The notes: generated by a model not told the origin, from the letters alone. Counted from the first letter of the stretch, positions 36,775 to 46,693 are shown. The stretch is 64,000 nucleotides of DNA from Pantoea nemavictus (GCF_037479095.1 NZ_JBBGZW010000001.1:372001-436000); one strand, 5' to 3'. Numbers and translations: made by a program.

Positions 36775-37220
36775 TAGTTATCTCCGCGAACCAGCGTAAA
36801 GAAATCCACTTTGGAGCTGGCGATCTCACGCGCACGCAGCTGACGCTGCTCTTCACGCAGTGCTGCCAGCGGGGCAATCAGTTTTTCCTGTAACAGCGCC
36901 TGGGTTTCCGGCTGTTGCAGCAGCGCATCAATCACGGCGCAGCGCTCGGCGTGGGGTTTATCGCGCCCCAGCACATAGCTAAAGCCGAGCGTGCCGTCGT
37001 GCAGTTTAACCACCGCGCGCGTCACCGTGGCATCGCCCATCACGAAGCGCTTGCCGCTGCCGCCCATGCGCGCCTGCAGGCGGGTTAAACCGGTTTCTGC
37101 CGGGCGCACGCGTTCAAAATCCGGGCTCAAACGCAGCGGTTGCCAGTGCGCCTCAAGCTGGCTGGCTTCACTGTGTGCCAGCACCGAAAGCCAGTGCTGG
37201 CGGGCGGTTTGTTGTTTCAT
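36774..37220 (-). CDS. phnG: PhnG, C-P lyase core subunit
   Basis: A 148-residue subunit. Conserved RQHWLSVLAHS, RPAETGLTRLQARMGGSGKR, FVMGDATVTRAVV and KVDFFTLVRGDN. It overlaps phnF by four bases. E. coli PhnG is 150 residues. Confidence 0.95.
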   Translation of the reverse strand: MKQQTARQHWLSVLAHSEASQLEAHWQPLRLSPDFERVRPAETGLTRLQARMGGSGKRFVMGDATVTRAVVKLHDGTLGFSYVLGRDKPHAERCAVIDALLQQPETQALLQEKLIAPLAALREEQRQLRAREIASSKVDFFTLVRGDN

Positions 37221-37933
37221 TGGTGCTCCAGAGTCAGTTCAATCATGTCGCCACGCGTCAGGCTGACGGAGTATTCCGCTACCTGGCCGTCGCTGTGCTT
37301 GTTCAGGGTGCGCACGCACAGCAGCGGCGACTGCAGCGCAATCTCCAGCTGCTTGCACTCTTTGGCCTGCGCGCGGCGGGTGCTGATGCGCGTTTGGCTG
37401 CGCGTCAGCTGCAGGCCGAGCTGCTGCTGCATAAAGTCGTGCAACGAACCGCTGTGAAACTGCTGCAGCGCGGGCCACCAGCGAAGATCGGCGAGGAAAT
37501 GGTTGATCACGCACACCGCGACGCCGTTGACGCGACGCAGCGTGCGCAGATGGATAACGTTGTCGCCTTCATTGATGCCCAGCGCGCTGGCCACGTCGCT
37601 GCTGGCCGGGCGCACCACCGCCAGCAGGCGTTCACTGGTGGGATGACTGCCCTGCTCCATCAGATTCTGGCTAAAGCGCGCCTGCGCATGCAGCGGGTAA
37701 TCGTAGGGACGCATCAGCACCAAAATGCCCACGCCGTGACGCCGTTGCAGCAGCCCTTTATTCACCAGTTCGTCGACCGCACGCCGCAAGGTGTGACGGT
37801 TCACTTCGTAGTGATCGGCCAGTTGCTGTTCGGAAGGCAGATAGTCGCCGCAGCGATAGCGCTCCTGCAGCGCCTGCTCGAGCTGGGCGGCAACGGCCTG
37901 GTACACAGTGGTCGGATGTCTGGATATCTCCAT
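37217..37933 (-). CDS. phnF: PhnF, GntR/HutC-family regulator of the phn operon
   Basis: A 238-residue regulator: N-terminal winged helix (YLPSEQQLADHYEVNRHTLR, about 30-60) and C-terminal UTRA ligand domain (FSQNLMEQGSHPTSERLLAV; NVIHLRTLRRVNGVAVCVIN; LTRGDMIELTLEH). It is similar throughout to E. coli PhnF. The ATG at 37933 is used; TTG 37942 or GTG 37936 are possible with a GAGG site. First gene of the operon, behind the Pho box. Confidence 0.92.
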   Translation of the reverse strand: MEISRHPTTVYQAVAAQLEQALQERYRCGDYLPSEQQLADHYEVNRHTLRRAVDELVNKGLLQRRHGVGILVLMRPYDYPLHAQARFSQNLMEQGSHPTSERLLAVVRPASSDVASALGINEGDNVIHLRTLRRVNGVAVCVINHFLADLRWWPALQQFHSGSLHDFMQQQLGLQLTRSQTRISTRRAQAKECKQLEIALQSPLLCVRTLNKHSDGQVAEYSVSLTRGDMIELTLEHQ

Positions 37934-37989
37934 CACGCTCAATACCTCATCTGGTTGAGGATGGCAGCGAAGCTCGCTGCGGGATGGCG

Positions 37990-38037
37990 ATTACATTGCG
38001 GGCGGCAGATGACAGCGCCGTGACGGCTCAATGACGC
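37990..38037 (-). promoter_or_regulatory. Pho-box promoter of the phn operon
   Basis: Read on the minus strand there are three PhoB half-sites, GCGTCAT, CCGTCAC and CTGTCAT, exactly 11 bp apart (38037-38031, 38026-38020, 38015-38009), matching the direct-repeat layout of Pho boxes (CTGTCAT every 11 bp). A -10-like TGTAAT follows at 37995-37990. The start of phnF is about 57 bp further on. This predicts induction by phosphate starvation through PhoB. Confidence 0.8.
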
Positions 38038-38208
38038 AAAGATGAATTTGCTTTACGGCAGCAGAAACGCAGCGAAACGGCAGCGGTTTTAATAAATTAT
38101 TTTTAACTGTTCTGTTTGTGACAGTGTTCAAAAATTTAACGCTTATTTACATCACGCTTTCACTGGCCTTAGCGAGTACAGCTTGCGGATGTTCTGCTAA
38201 GTTAAAAG

Positions 38209-40404
38209 ATGAATTCAACTTCCTGGGCGAAGCTTAAAATGATTAATGCGTTGAAACTATCGGATGGTTTTCGCCGCACCTTTGTTCGCGAAGTTATTTT
38301 GCCGCTGATGGCGATTTTACTGCTGACCTTTGCCGGCGCGGGCGTGGGTCTGTTCTGGGGCACGTCGTTAACCAACAATGAGGCGCGCGATCAGCAGCAG
38401 CGCATGATTGAGGCTTCATTTACCCAGAGCCTGACGGAGCATCTGCGCCAGCTGCGCAGCCTGACGCGCTGGTCGCCGCTGGCCGATCAGCTGGCGTCGT
38501 CGCATCCCGATCAAACCTGGCTGACGCAAAATGTCGGCGGCTGGCTGTATGACATGTTTGATCACCAGCTGGTGGTGCTGCTGGACCGTGACAATCAGTT
38601 GATTAACGTGTGGCGCAACGGCCAGCCGGTGCCGGATAAACGCATCGGCCCCTATTTACAAGACATGCTCACTAGCCCGCTGGTGCAAAACAGTGATGTG
38701 GTGGCCGGCCCGACCGATCACGCCGATTTCGTGCGCATTGGTCAACGCGCCGCCGCGCTGGCGGTGGGCGATATCAGCAGCACCAAACAGGCGGGACGCT
38801 ATCGTCTGGTGAGCATTAAGTTCCTTGATGATGGCTACCTGCGTAACCTTGCCGATCGCAGCCAGCTGCGCCAGTTGCACTTTAGCGATAGCGAACCGGC
38901 GGAAAAAACCAAAGCGCGTTACCTGCTCAATTCACAGCAGGGCGATCCCGTCGGCTATCTCAGCTGGCAGCCGGACAAACCCGGCGCGCAGATGCTGCGC
39001 ACCATCGGCCCTTCCACCTTGTTATCCGTTATTTTGATTACCCTGCTGTGTCTGGTGATGGTGCGACGCATCTGGACCTCGTCACTCAAGCTGTCACAGT
39101 CGCTGCTGAAACTGGGTGCCAGCGAAGCGCAGGCGCAGCACCTGGCTTTTCATGATGTGCTGACCGGCTTACCAAATCGCTCACTGGTGGAAGATCGCTT
39201 AACCCAGGCGCTGGCAGTGGCCGGACGCCACGATCAGCGTGTGGCGCTGCTGCTGCTGGATCTCGATCGCTTCAAGAACATCAACGATACCTATGGTCAT
39301 CATGCCGGTGATGAACTGATCATCGAAGTGGCGCGCCGGCTTAACGATATCGTGCGCGCCAGCGACACCGTCGGGCGTATCGGTGGTGACGAATTCATTA
39401 TTGTGATGCCGGATGTCGAGAATATTGGCCAGGTGCAATCGCTGGCGAATCGCATCATCACCCGCCTGAGCGAGCCGTATCAACTGGTGGGCAGCGAGCT
39501 GTGGGTAGGCGTCAGCATCGGCTTAGCGCTGGCGCCGAAGGATGGCATCGATCGGCTGGAGTTGATGCGCAAAGCGGATATTGCCCTGTACGATGCCAAG
39601 AATCACGGGCGCGGCCAGTATCGCCAGTTTGAGAAAGTGATGGATGAGTCGCTGCGAACTCGGCAGCAGATGGCGGCGGATTTGCGCCAGGCACTGGTGA
39701 AATTCGAGGGGCTGGCGGTGTGGTATCAGCCGTTAATGGATATCAGCGGCCAGCAGGTGGTCGGTCTCGAAGCGCTGCTGCGTTGGCACCATGCGGTGCG
39801 CGGTGATGTCTCGCCAGGTGATTTCATCGCCATCGCCGAAGAGACCGGAATGATCATTCCGCTCGGCGAATGGGTGCTGCGCCAGGCCTGCAAAACCGCG
39901 CTCAAGCTGCCCGAGATCGTGGTGGCGGTCAATGTTTCACCGGTGCAGTTCCGCGCCACTAATTTTGTCGAGCGCATCATCAACATTGTGCAGGAAGAAG
40001 GCGCCGATCCGAAACGCATGGAATTAGAAATCACCGAGGGCGTGCTGATTGAGGATGAACACGAGGCGCGCAACAGTATCATCGCACTGCGTGACGCCGG
40101 TTTCCGCATTGCGTTGGATGATTTTGGCACCGGCTATTCCAGCCTCAATTACCTCAGCAGCTTCCCGGTGGATAAAATCAAAATCGACCGTTCGTTTACA
40201 CAGTCGCTGGGAGTGGCGCAGAACTCCACCGCGATTGTCGAATCGGTGGTGCGGCTGGGGCACGCGATGGGCTTAACCGTTACCGCCGAGGGTGTGGAAA
40301 CCGAAAGTCAGAAAAATGCGCTGGCCGATGCCGGCTGCAATCAGCTGCAGGGGTATTTGTTTAGTCACGCGGTGCCATTCGAAGAGATTGAGAAGATGGT
40401 GTAA
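38209..40404 (+). CDS. Membrane GGDEF-EAL protein (cyclic-di-GMP synthesis/breakdown)
   Basis: A 731-residue inner-membrane protein. TM1 (VILPLMAILLLTFAGAGVGL), a CHASE4-like periplasmic sensor (about 60-265), TM2 (GPSTLLSVILITLLCLVMV), then GGDEF (about 305-470) with intact catalytic RIGGDEFIIV, then EAL (about 485-725) with intact EALLRW, ELEITEGVLI and DDFGTGYSS. Both active sites look complete, so it could make or degrade c-di-GMP; the direction cannot be told. The start at 38209 has only a weak ribosome site; ATG 38239 is an alternative. It is divergent from phnF and probably unrelated in function. Confidence 0.93.
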   Translation: MNSTSWAKLKMINALKLSDGFRRTFVREVILPLMAILLLTFAGAGVGLFWGTSLTNNEARDQQQRMIEASFTQSLTEHLRQLRSLTRWSPLADQLASSHPDQTWLTQNVGGWLYDMFDHQLVVLLDRDNQLINVWRNGQPVPDKRIGPYLQDMLTSPLVQNSDVVAGPTDHADFVRIGQRAAALAVGDISSTKQAGRYRLVSIKFLDDGYLRNLADRSQLRQLHFSDSEPAEKTKARYLLNSQQGDPVGYLSWQPDKPGAQMLRTIGPSTLLSVILITLLCLVMVRRIWTSSLKLSQSLLKLGASEAQAQHLAFHDVLTGLPNRSLVEDRLTQALAVAGRHDQRVALLLLDLDRFKNINDTYGHHAGDELIIEVARRLNDIVRASDTVGRIGGDEFIIVMPDVENIGQVQSLANRIITRLSEPYQLVGSELWVGVSIGLALAPKDGIDRLELMRKADIALYDAKNHGRGQYRQFEKVMDESLRTRQQMAADLRQALVKFEGLAVWYQPLMDISGQQVVGLEALLRWHHAVRGDVSPGDFIAIAEETGMIIPLGEWVLRQACKTALKLPEIVVAVNVSPVQFRATNFVERIINIVQEEGADPKRMELEITEGVLIEDEHEARNSIIALRDAGFRIALDDFGTGYSSLNYLSSFPVDKIKIDRSFTQSLGVAQNSTAIVESVVRLGHAMGLTVTAEGVETESQKNALADAGCNQLQGYLFSHAVPFEEIEKMV

Positions 40405-40429
40405 ACGCCAGAATACCAGGTCGCCATAA

Positions 40430-41155
40430 ATAGCGTAATGCCGATCAGTTAAGCGCTGAGCGACTTTCGTTCGCCATCGGCTGAGGCAGTTTCATCTACG
40501 CCGTGCGGCGACCGAGAAGAGGGCGTCTGGGCCACGCCCTCTTCACTCCCCGGCCCTGCGCCAGCCCATCCCGCCGCTTCGCGGTACCTTCACTCCCTCA
40601 CGATTCCTGACGGACCGGCGGCGATTCGCTCCTGCTCAGCGCCGCCTCTCGCCGCATCCCTGCGGCTCGCCCTGGAATCCCTCACTCGCTCAGCGGGCTG
40701 GGATGTCGCCTCAACACCCGCGCTGCAGCATCAATGCCTATTCCTGAATCATCATCGCTGTAGCGCCTGTCGGGTCGCCATTCATGGCGACCACATGACC
40801 CAAAATCTTCAGCCTGCAAAATTTCAAATCAGATGCGGTAATGGCAGGCGATGGTGTTGGGCGCTATCCGCAGCGCCGAGCGCAGAGTGACGGCCAGGAT
40901 GAGCCGACACGACGTCGGCGAAAGCGCGGCATGAGCCAGGGATGGCGAATCCGCGCGGTCCGTCAGGCCGGAGCGATAAGCGAGGGAACAGCGAGGACGG
41001 CGCAGGCGCGGATTGCTAAGGTCCGCGCCTTCGGACCTTAGCCCGGCCGCCGGCTTCACACATTCTGAAACTGCCATATACTTAGCGGGCGGAACCCCCG
41101 CGGAGCCAGTGCGCTGCTTAACTGACGAGCATTACGCCATGAATGGCGACCTGAA
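40430..41155 (-). repeat. Long dispersed repeat, copy 2 (uninterrupted)
   Basis: An inverted copy of 4568-4989 plus 6194-6320, without the IS. It keeps an extra internal segment of about 190 bp (roughly 40865-41055) absent from copy 1. It has end motifs CGCCAT-ATGGCG with TTAAG at both sides, internal GC hairpins, and GTCGCCATTCATGGCGAC at about 40776-40793. No gene is supported in this 760-bp gap between the GGDEF-EAL protein and the SDR gene. Confidence 0.85.
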
Positions 41156-41162
41156 CTTTAAC

Positions 41163-42005
41163 TTACGACGGAAAATCCGTATCAATCGAGGTCTGTTTCC
41201 ACGCTTCGATCTGCGTCAGGCGCTCTTTTAATTTTTCGGTCACCGCATCATAACCCCATGCGCCCATCACTAAATGGCGTGGGGGATTGGCGTGTTCGGT
41301 GATGGCGATCATCGCGGAGGCTGCACGCGCCGGATCGCCCGCTTGGGTGCCGCTGTATTCAGACGTGGATTTCATGCGTGCCGCCGCGGTTTCGGCGTAT
41401 TCCGGCAGCTTGCTCGGGGTTTGATGCAGCGAACGACCGGCCCAATCGGTACGGAACGGACCGGGTTCAACGCAGGTCACGTGGATGCCGAGCGGTGCCG
41501 TTTCTAACGCCAGTGAATCAGACCAGCCTTCCACCGCGTGTTTGCTCGCGGAGTAATAACCCGAGCTGGCAAAGCCGATAAATCCGGCCACGGAGGTGAT
41601 GTTAATAATGTGACCGCTGCGCGCCTTGCGCATGGCGGGTAGCACCGCGCGGGTCAGCGCAAACAGGCCGAATACGTTGGCATCAAACTGGGCGCGAATC
41701 TCTTTCTCTTCGCCCTCTTCCACTGAACTTTGATAACCGTAACCGGCGTTATTCACCAGCACATCCACGCCGCCGAACTTATCGATAGCCGCGGTGACAG
41801 CTTGTTCGATGCTGGCCTGATCGGTGACGTCCAACGCCAGCGCGATGGCATTATCGTGGCCCGTCACCAGATCCTGCACTTTCGCCGCATCACGCGCGGT
41901 CACCACGGTGTGAAAACCGCGCGCGATGGCTTGCTGTGCCAGTTCGCGACCAAAACCGGTTGAACAGCCTGAAATGAACCACACCGGAGTCGTTGCTGAA
42001 GCCAT
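41163..42005 (-). CDS. Short-chain dehydrogenase/reductase
   Basis: A 280-residue Rossmann-fold oxidoreductase. Cofactor site SGCSTGFG (about 12-19), NNAGYGYQ, and catalytic Ser in NITSVAG with YSASKHA supplying the Tyr and Lys. The Arg after the second strand (TARD) suggests NADP. Substrate unknown; similar proteins are annotated as oxidoreductases acting on aldehydes or ketones. It is a single gene, set off from hyuB by a hairpin. Confidence 0.9.
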   Translation of the reverse strand: MASATTPVWFISGCSTGFGRELAQQAIARGFHTVVTARDAAKVQDLVTGHDNAIALALDVTDQASIEQAVTAAIDKFGGVDVLVNNAGYGYQSSVEEGEEKEIRAQFDANVFGLFALTRAVLPAMRKARSGHIINITSVAGFIGFASSGYYSASKHAVEGWSDSLALETAPLGIHVTCVEPGPFRTDWAGRSLHQTPSKLPEYAETAAARMKSTSEYSGTQAGDPARAASAMIAITEHANPPRHLVMGAWGYDAVTEKLKERLTQIEAWKQTSIDTDFPS

Positions 42006-42031
42006 AGTGATGTCCCCTTGTAAGCGAAGGC

Positions 42032-42053
42032 GCCCGATGAAAGCTCATCGGGC
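42032..42053 (-). terminator. Hairpin between hyuB and the SDR gene
   Basis: GCCCGATGA / TCATCGGGC with an AAGC loop (nine-bp stem). It lies about 50 bases past the hyuB stop. No T run, so a moderate terminator call. Confidence 0.5.
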
Positions 42054-42105
42054 AAAGAGAATAACTATGGCAAAGTCGTTTCAGGGCGATTAGCGTTGCG
42101 TGCGA

Positions 42106-44076
42106 CTAGTTCAGCATCGCCGGATAGCGCTGCCTGAGCTGGTCAAAAATAGCGTGCATCTGTTCATCCAGCGGCAGCGATGCGCTTTGCGCGGCCACCG
42201 CCGTAAACACTTGCTGTTTGAGGAAGTGCCGCCAGCTGACCGGTGCCGCCGCCAGAAATGCCGTGAGCAAACGATAGCGCTCCGGCGTCCACACCGCTTC
42301 AAATGCCGTGCGCGCTGCGCCGTGATCGAAATGTTGAGCTGCGCTGCCACGCATCTCTGCCCGCAGCCGGGCCGTGGCGTGGTGGTCGATCTCCCCGTCG
42401 CGTAGCGCCACGCCATAACTGTCACGCGCCGCCTGCTCAGAGACAAAACCGCAGCGCACATCCTGTAATACCTGCTGCACTTCGCGCTCCACCGGCAAGC
42501 CGTAACCGCCGGCGCCTGGACCGCGCACCTCGACGATATCGCCCGGTTGGCAGTGGATTACATCGGTGTTGCCGTGCTCAATGGCCACCCCATTGCGCAG
42601 CGTGCGGAAGTGCGACAGGCCACCAGACGCTCCACCCAGCACCCCCGCCGAGGCGAACACCGAACGATTACGGTTACGCGCCGTCACCGTGCTGTTGGGG
42701 GCAGAGATTTCAAACGCCATTTCTGTGGCTAAGCCACCGCGATAGCGTCCGGCCCCCGCGCTATCGGCGGCTAAGCCGTAGCGATGGAAATGGATCGGCA
42801 CTTCGGCTTCGTTGATCTCAATCGGAGTGTTTTTCAGGAAGGCTGACAAACCGCCCGAACCGTCCGGCCCATCGTGACGCGGCGTGCCACCCGCACCGCC
42901 GCCGACCGGGCCCAGCGAGGCCACTACGCTGCGGTTGGCGCTGTCGGTGGTGCGAATGTTCATGATCGAGTTGCCGCCCGGCGAGTTAGCCGGTAAGCGA
43001 TCGGGAATCGCCTGCGAGAACACGCCGAGCGTAGCGATTTGCGATAGCGCACAGGTCAGCGAGCGCATCCCCACCGCCGCCGGCGCTTCGCAATTCATTA
43101 CCGTGCCCGGCGGTAATATGGCGCGCGTTGGGCGCAGCGTGCCGGCGTTGAGCAACAGCTTACTGTTCAGCGTCGAAAGCACGTAAGTGACGCCAACCAG
43201 CGCCAGCGGATGCCGCTCGCGCCCGCCGGTCGGCATATTCAGTGACGAAGCGAGCTGCGGATCGCTGCCGGTGTAATCCAGCTCCAGCGTTTCACCCGTC
43301 ACGCGCAAGGTAATCGCCACGCGGCACGGGAAGCCGCCCTCGCCATCTTCATCGGCGAAATCGGCATAGAAGTATTCACCATCGGGAATCGTGGCGATAA
43401 TGCTGCGCGCCTGCGCTTCAGCGTAATCGAGAATGCCGGCAATGCCCTGCAGAAAATCCACCACGCCAAAGCGCGCAATGATGTCGTGGATCTTGCGCTC
43501 GCCAACGTTAACCGACGCAATTTGCGCTTTGAAGTCGCCCCAGTTTTGCTCCGGCGCGCGCACGTTAAGGCGCATAATGCGCGCTACTTCCTCATTCAGT
43601 TCGCCATTGCGCACGATTTTCAGCGGCGGAATACGAATGCCCTCCTGCACAATATCGGTGAGCGAGCGTGATAACGAGGCCGGCACCGCGCCGCCGACGT
43701 CGGTGTTGTGGATGTGTCCCACCACAAAGCAGACAATCTCGCCGCCGTGAAATACCGGCTTCCAGATATGAATATCCGGCGAGTGCGTCGCCACGTTACC
43801 GGCGTAGGCGTCGTTGGTGATGCAGATATCTCCCTCATCATAACGGTCGATCAACGCCAATACCGGAGCGTAATCGATGCCGCTGTACCAGGGCGCGCCG
43901 AAGCTGCGCGGTGAGGCAAACGCCAGGCCATCGCGGCTGACGATCTGGCAGGAGAAATCTTCGGTCTCTTTGACAAAGGTTGAGTGCGCGGTGCGCATCA
44001 AGGTAAAGGCCATGGCATCGGCGGCGGCCGCGCAGTAGTTAGCCAGAATTTGCAGGTTACGTCCGTCAATTGCCAT
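42106..44076 (-). CDS. hyuB: HyuB, hydantoinase/oxoprolinase subunit B
   Basis: A 656-residue protein of the hydantoinase B / 5-oxoprolinase family. Conserved NTDVGGAVPASLSR (metal-site region), SFGAPWYSGIDYA, SAAQHFDH and the glycine-rich GPVGGGAGGTPRHDGPDGSG. The longer C-terminus beyond the usual 580 residues is notable. With HyuA it forms an ATP-dependent amidohydrolase for hydantoins, N-methylhydantoin or 5-oxoproline. It starts two bases after the hyuA stop. Substrate not readable from the sequence. Confidence 0.9.
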   Translation of the reverse strand: MAIDGRNLQILANYCAAAADAMAFTLMRTAHSTFVKETEDFSCQIVSRDGLAFASPRSFGAPWYSGIDYAPVLALIDRYDEGDICITNDAYAGNVATHSPDIHIWKPVFHGGEIVCFVVGHIHNTDVGGAVPASLSRSLTDIVQEGIRIPPLKIVRNGELNEEVARIMRLNVRAPEQNWGDFKAQIASVNVGERKIHDIIARFGVVDFLQGIAGILDYAEAQARSIIATIPDGEYFYADFADEDGEGGFPCRVAITLRVTGETLELDYTGSDPQLASSLNMPTGGRERHPLALVGVTYVLSTLNSKLLLNAGTLRPTRAILPPGTVMNCEAPAAVGMRSLTCALSQIATLGVFSQAIPDRLPANSPGGNSIMNIRTTDSANRSVVASLGPVGGGAGGTPRHDGPDGSGGLSAFLKNTPIEINEAEVPIHFHRYGLAADSAGAGRYRGGLATEMAFEISAPNSTVTARNRNRSVFASAGVLGGASGGLSHFRTLRNGVAIEHGNTDVIHCQPGDIVEVRGPGAGGYGLPVEREVQQVLQDVRCGFVSEQAARDSYGVALRDGEIDHHATARLRAEMRGSAAQHFDHGAARTAFEAVWTPERYRLLTAFLAAAPVSWRHFLKQQVFTAVAAQSASLPLDEQMHAIFDQLRQRYPAMLN

Positions 44077-44077
44077 G

Positions 44078-46126
44078 TTAGTGCGCCTCCACAGGCGTGA
44101 TCAGCAGGTTGCCAAAACTGTCCACATCCACCTGCATATGCGGTGGCACGCAGGTGGTGCAGTCATCCTGCGCGATAATCACCGGACCGCTAAGCTGGTG
44201 TCCGGCGCGCAGCGTGGCGCGTAGCACCACATCAACCTGATGCGTCGCACCGTCGATCCACGCGCTAACCTGCTGCGCCACAACCACCGGCGCCTCTGCT
44301 GCCGCCAGCGGCATCAGCGTCGGTTTGGCTGTGGGAGACGCGATCACCAGACGTAGATTGATGATTTGCACCGCCGCGCGGGCATCACAATGACCAAACA
44401 GCTGCTGATGCTGGCGATCAAAGGCATCGTGCAGTGCCGCAACATTGGTCTGCGCCAGCCATGCTGGCTCCAGCGCCACTTCAATTTCGAACGACTGGCC
44501 GCGATAGCGCATATCCGCGCTGTAGTGCAGCGTGAACGGCATGCTGGCGCCGTGCTGCTCGCTCAGCCAGGCACGTGCGCGCTGGCTGAGTGCCTGGGCT
44601 TCGCTGGCCAAACGATCGGCCAGCGCGGCATCGAGATCGCTATACAGCGTGCGAATAAAGTCGTTGCGGATATCGGCGACTACTCCGCCAAGCGCGGACA
44701 ATACGCCCGGCGTCGGCGGCACAATGACGCCTTTCATGTTCAATTCGCGTGCGAGGAAGCAGCCCATCATCGGGCCGGCGCCGCCAAACGCGAGGAACCA
44801 GAACTCTCGCGGATCGAGACCAAAGCGCGACAGCAAGCCGCTGGTGTCGCCATACATGCTGGAAATTGCCAGCTCGATGGCAGTTTCAGCGGTCTCTTCC
44901 ACGCTGATGCCGAGCGCAGCGGCCAGCGGCTGCCAGGCGGCGCGCGCGGCGGCGACATCGACGCTCACCGCGTTATAGCCGAGCGCACCGTGACCGATCA
45001 TGCCGCAGGCGGCAAAGGCATCGGTGGCGGTTGGCTGGGTGCCGCCGCGCTGAAAGCATACCGGCCCCGGCAGCGAACCGGCGCTGTCCGGCCCCATCTG
45101 CAGCACGCCCTGATTATCGATCCACGCCAGGGAACCGCCGCCCTGACCCACCGAGGTCACCGCCACGGACGGAATATAAATCGGGAAATCGCCGATGATT
45201 TCCCCGTTGCCCTGCGCGACCTGTCCATTAACGATCACCGCCACATCCGCGCTGGTGCCGCCAATATCAAGGCTCAGAATTTTGTCAAAACCGCAGGCCG
45301 TGGCGAGGAAGCTGGCACCGATCACGCCAGATGCGGTGCCGGACAGCACCATCTGCACGCACTCACGCTTCGCCTGCTCCACGCCCATCACCCCGCCGTT
45401 GGATTTGGTGATACGCGGCGGGGGTGTTACGCCCATGGTTTGCAAGGCACGCTCAAATGACTCGAGGTAGTTGATCACCATCGGCTGCACATAGGCGTTA
45501 ATGGTGGCGGTGATGGTGCGTTCATATTCGCGGATGATGGGCCAGATATCGGCGGAACAGGAGGTCAGCAGCTCGGGCGCATGCTGATCAATAATGGCTT
45601 TCACCGCCGCTTCATTGTGACGATTGCGGTAGCTGTGCAGCAGCGCCACCACAATGCCCTGACAACCTGCGGCGCGCGCGGCGGCAATCGCCTCCAGCAC
45701 GCTTTGCCGATCCACCTCATGCACTATGTTGCCGAGGCGATCGGTGCGCTCTTTGATGGCAAACACCCGGTCACGCGAAATTAAGGGGGCCGGTCGACGT
45801 GAAAACAGATCGTGAATATGGGGGATTTTCAGGCGCGCCAGCTCCAGCACATCGCAAAAACCGTCGGTGGCGAACAGCGCCAGCCGCACGCCGCGCCGCT
45901 GGATTACCGCATTGATGCCCACGGTAGTGCCGTGGGTAAAGTGATTAATCTGTTGCGGGTCGATAGCGTCGCGCTGCTGCAGCTGGGTTAATCCAGTGAG
46001 GATTTCGCTGCCGGGTTGATCCGGTCGCGACAGCACTTTCAAGGTGTGGAGCTGATTGGTTTGTTCATCCAGCACGGCGAAATCGGTGAACGATCCGCCA
46101 ATATCGACGCCAACGCGGTAACCCAT
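44078..46126 (-). CDS. hyuA: HyuA, hydantoinase/oxoprolinase subunit A
   Basis: A 682-residue protein with an actin-like ATPase fold: RVGVDIGGSFTDFAVLD at the N-terminus, HGTTVGINAVIQRRG, and LSLDIGGTSADVAVI with SVAVTSVGQGGGSLAWID. It is the ATP-using partner of HyuB; such pairs open cyclic amides and release nitrogen compounds usable by the cell. The gene starts 15 bp after the GNAT gene, forming GNAT-hyuA-hyuB. Confidence 0.92.
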   Translation of the reverse strand: MGYRVGVDIGGSFTDFAVLDEQTNQLHTLKVLSRPDQPGSEILTGLTQLQQRDAIDPQQINHFTHGTTVGINAVIQRRGVRLALFATDGFCDVLELARLKIPHIHDLFSRRPAPLISRDRVFAIKERTDRLGNIVHEVDRQSVLEAIAAARAAGCQGIVVALLHSYRNRHNEAAVKAIIDQHAPELLTSCSADIWPIIREYERTITATINAYVQPMVINYLESFERALQTMGVTPPPRITKSNGGVMGVEQAKRECVQMVLSGTASGVIGASFLATACGFDKILSLDIGGTSADVAVIVNGQVAQGNGEIIGDFPIYIPSVAVTSVGQGGGSLAWIDNQGVLQMGPDSAGSLPGPVCFQRGGTQPTATDAFAACGMIGHGALGYNAVSVDVAAARAAWQPLAAALGISVEETAETAIELAISSMYGDTSGLLSRFGLDPREFWFLAFGGAGPMMGCFLARELNMKGVIVPPTPGVLSALGGVVADIRNDFIRTLYSDLDAALADRLASEAQALSQRARAWLSEQHGASMPFTLHYSADMRYRGQSFEIEVALEPAWLAQTNVAALHDAFDRQHQQLFGHCDARAAVQIINLRLVIASPTAKPTLMPLAAAEAPVVVAQQVSAWIDGATHQVDVVLRATLRAGHQLSGPVIIAQDDCTTCVPPHMQVDVDSFGNLLITPVEAH

Positions 46127-46141
46127 GTCAAAGCTCCGTTA

Positions 46142-46588
46142 TCAGAAGGGAGGAAATTCCATCAGTTTTTGTGGATCCTGCACCACGCGCCAGCCGAGGC
46201 GTTGATACAGCTGATGGGCATCATTGGTCGACAGCATCCAGCGGTGAACCGTCGCCAGTTCCGGATGCGCCCGTACGCAGCTCGCCAGCCAGCTGCCCAG
46301 GCCGTGACCGCGCCAGTTTTCATCTATCATCACATCGCACAGCCAGCCGAAACGGGTGTAATCGGTGACCAGCCGCGCAAAGCCAATCGGCTGCTGCAGG
46401 TGATAGACACCAAACGGCAGCGAACCGGCAAAGGCGCGCTCGGTTTTAGCGCGCGTCTGATCTTTGGCCCAGTACGATTTTTCCGTGAGCTGCGTGTGGA
46501 TCCACGCCATATCGAGGCGTTGGCGCTCGGTGGATATGGTGAAGTCATCGCGCTGCCATAGCTGGTCGGCAATAGTGAAGGCGGTCAT
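46142..46588 (-). CDS. GNAT-family N-acetyltransferase
   Basis: A 148-residue acetyltransferase. Acetyl-CoA site MIDENWRGHGLGSWLASCV (R/Q-x-x-G-x-G/A pattern) and the C-terminal LSTNDAHQLYQRLGWR. Acceptor unknown. First gene of the GNAT-hyuA-hyuB group, with a motif shared with the gabD promoter region 106 bp upstream. Confidence 0.85.
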   Translation of the reverse strand: MTAFTIADQLWQRDDFTISTERQRLDMAWIHTQLTEKSYWAKDQTRAKTERAFAGSLPFGVYHLQQPIGFARLVTDYTRFGWLCDVMIDENWRGHGLGSWLASCVRAHPELATVHRWMLSTNDAHQLYQRLGWRVVQDPQKLMEFPPF

Positions 46589-46693
46589 GGCAACTCCTTG
46601 TAAGCGGTTAGATTGAGTGTAAAGGCGAGTAGCCAGCGTACGCCGCTGAAGCGGCAGTTTGAACCAGCAAGATAAAGGGAATTTAGGGCGCGT

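Noticed and set aside
44366..45460. 364-codon plus-strand frame opposite hyuA
   Set aside because: Same reason: shadow of a conserved gene, no motifs, His/Arg-rich.
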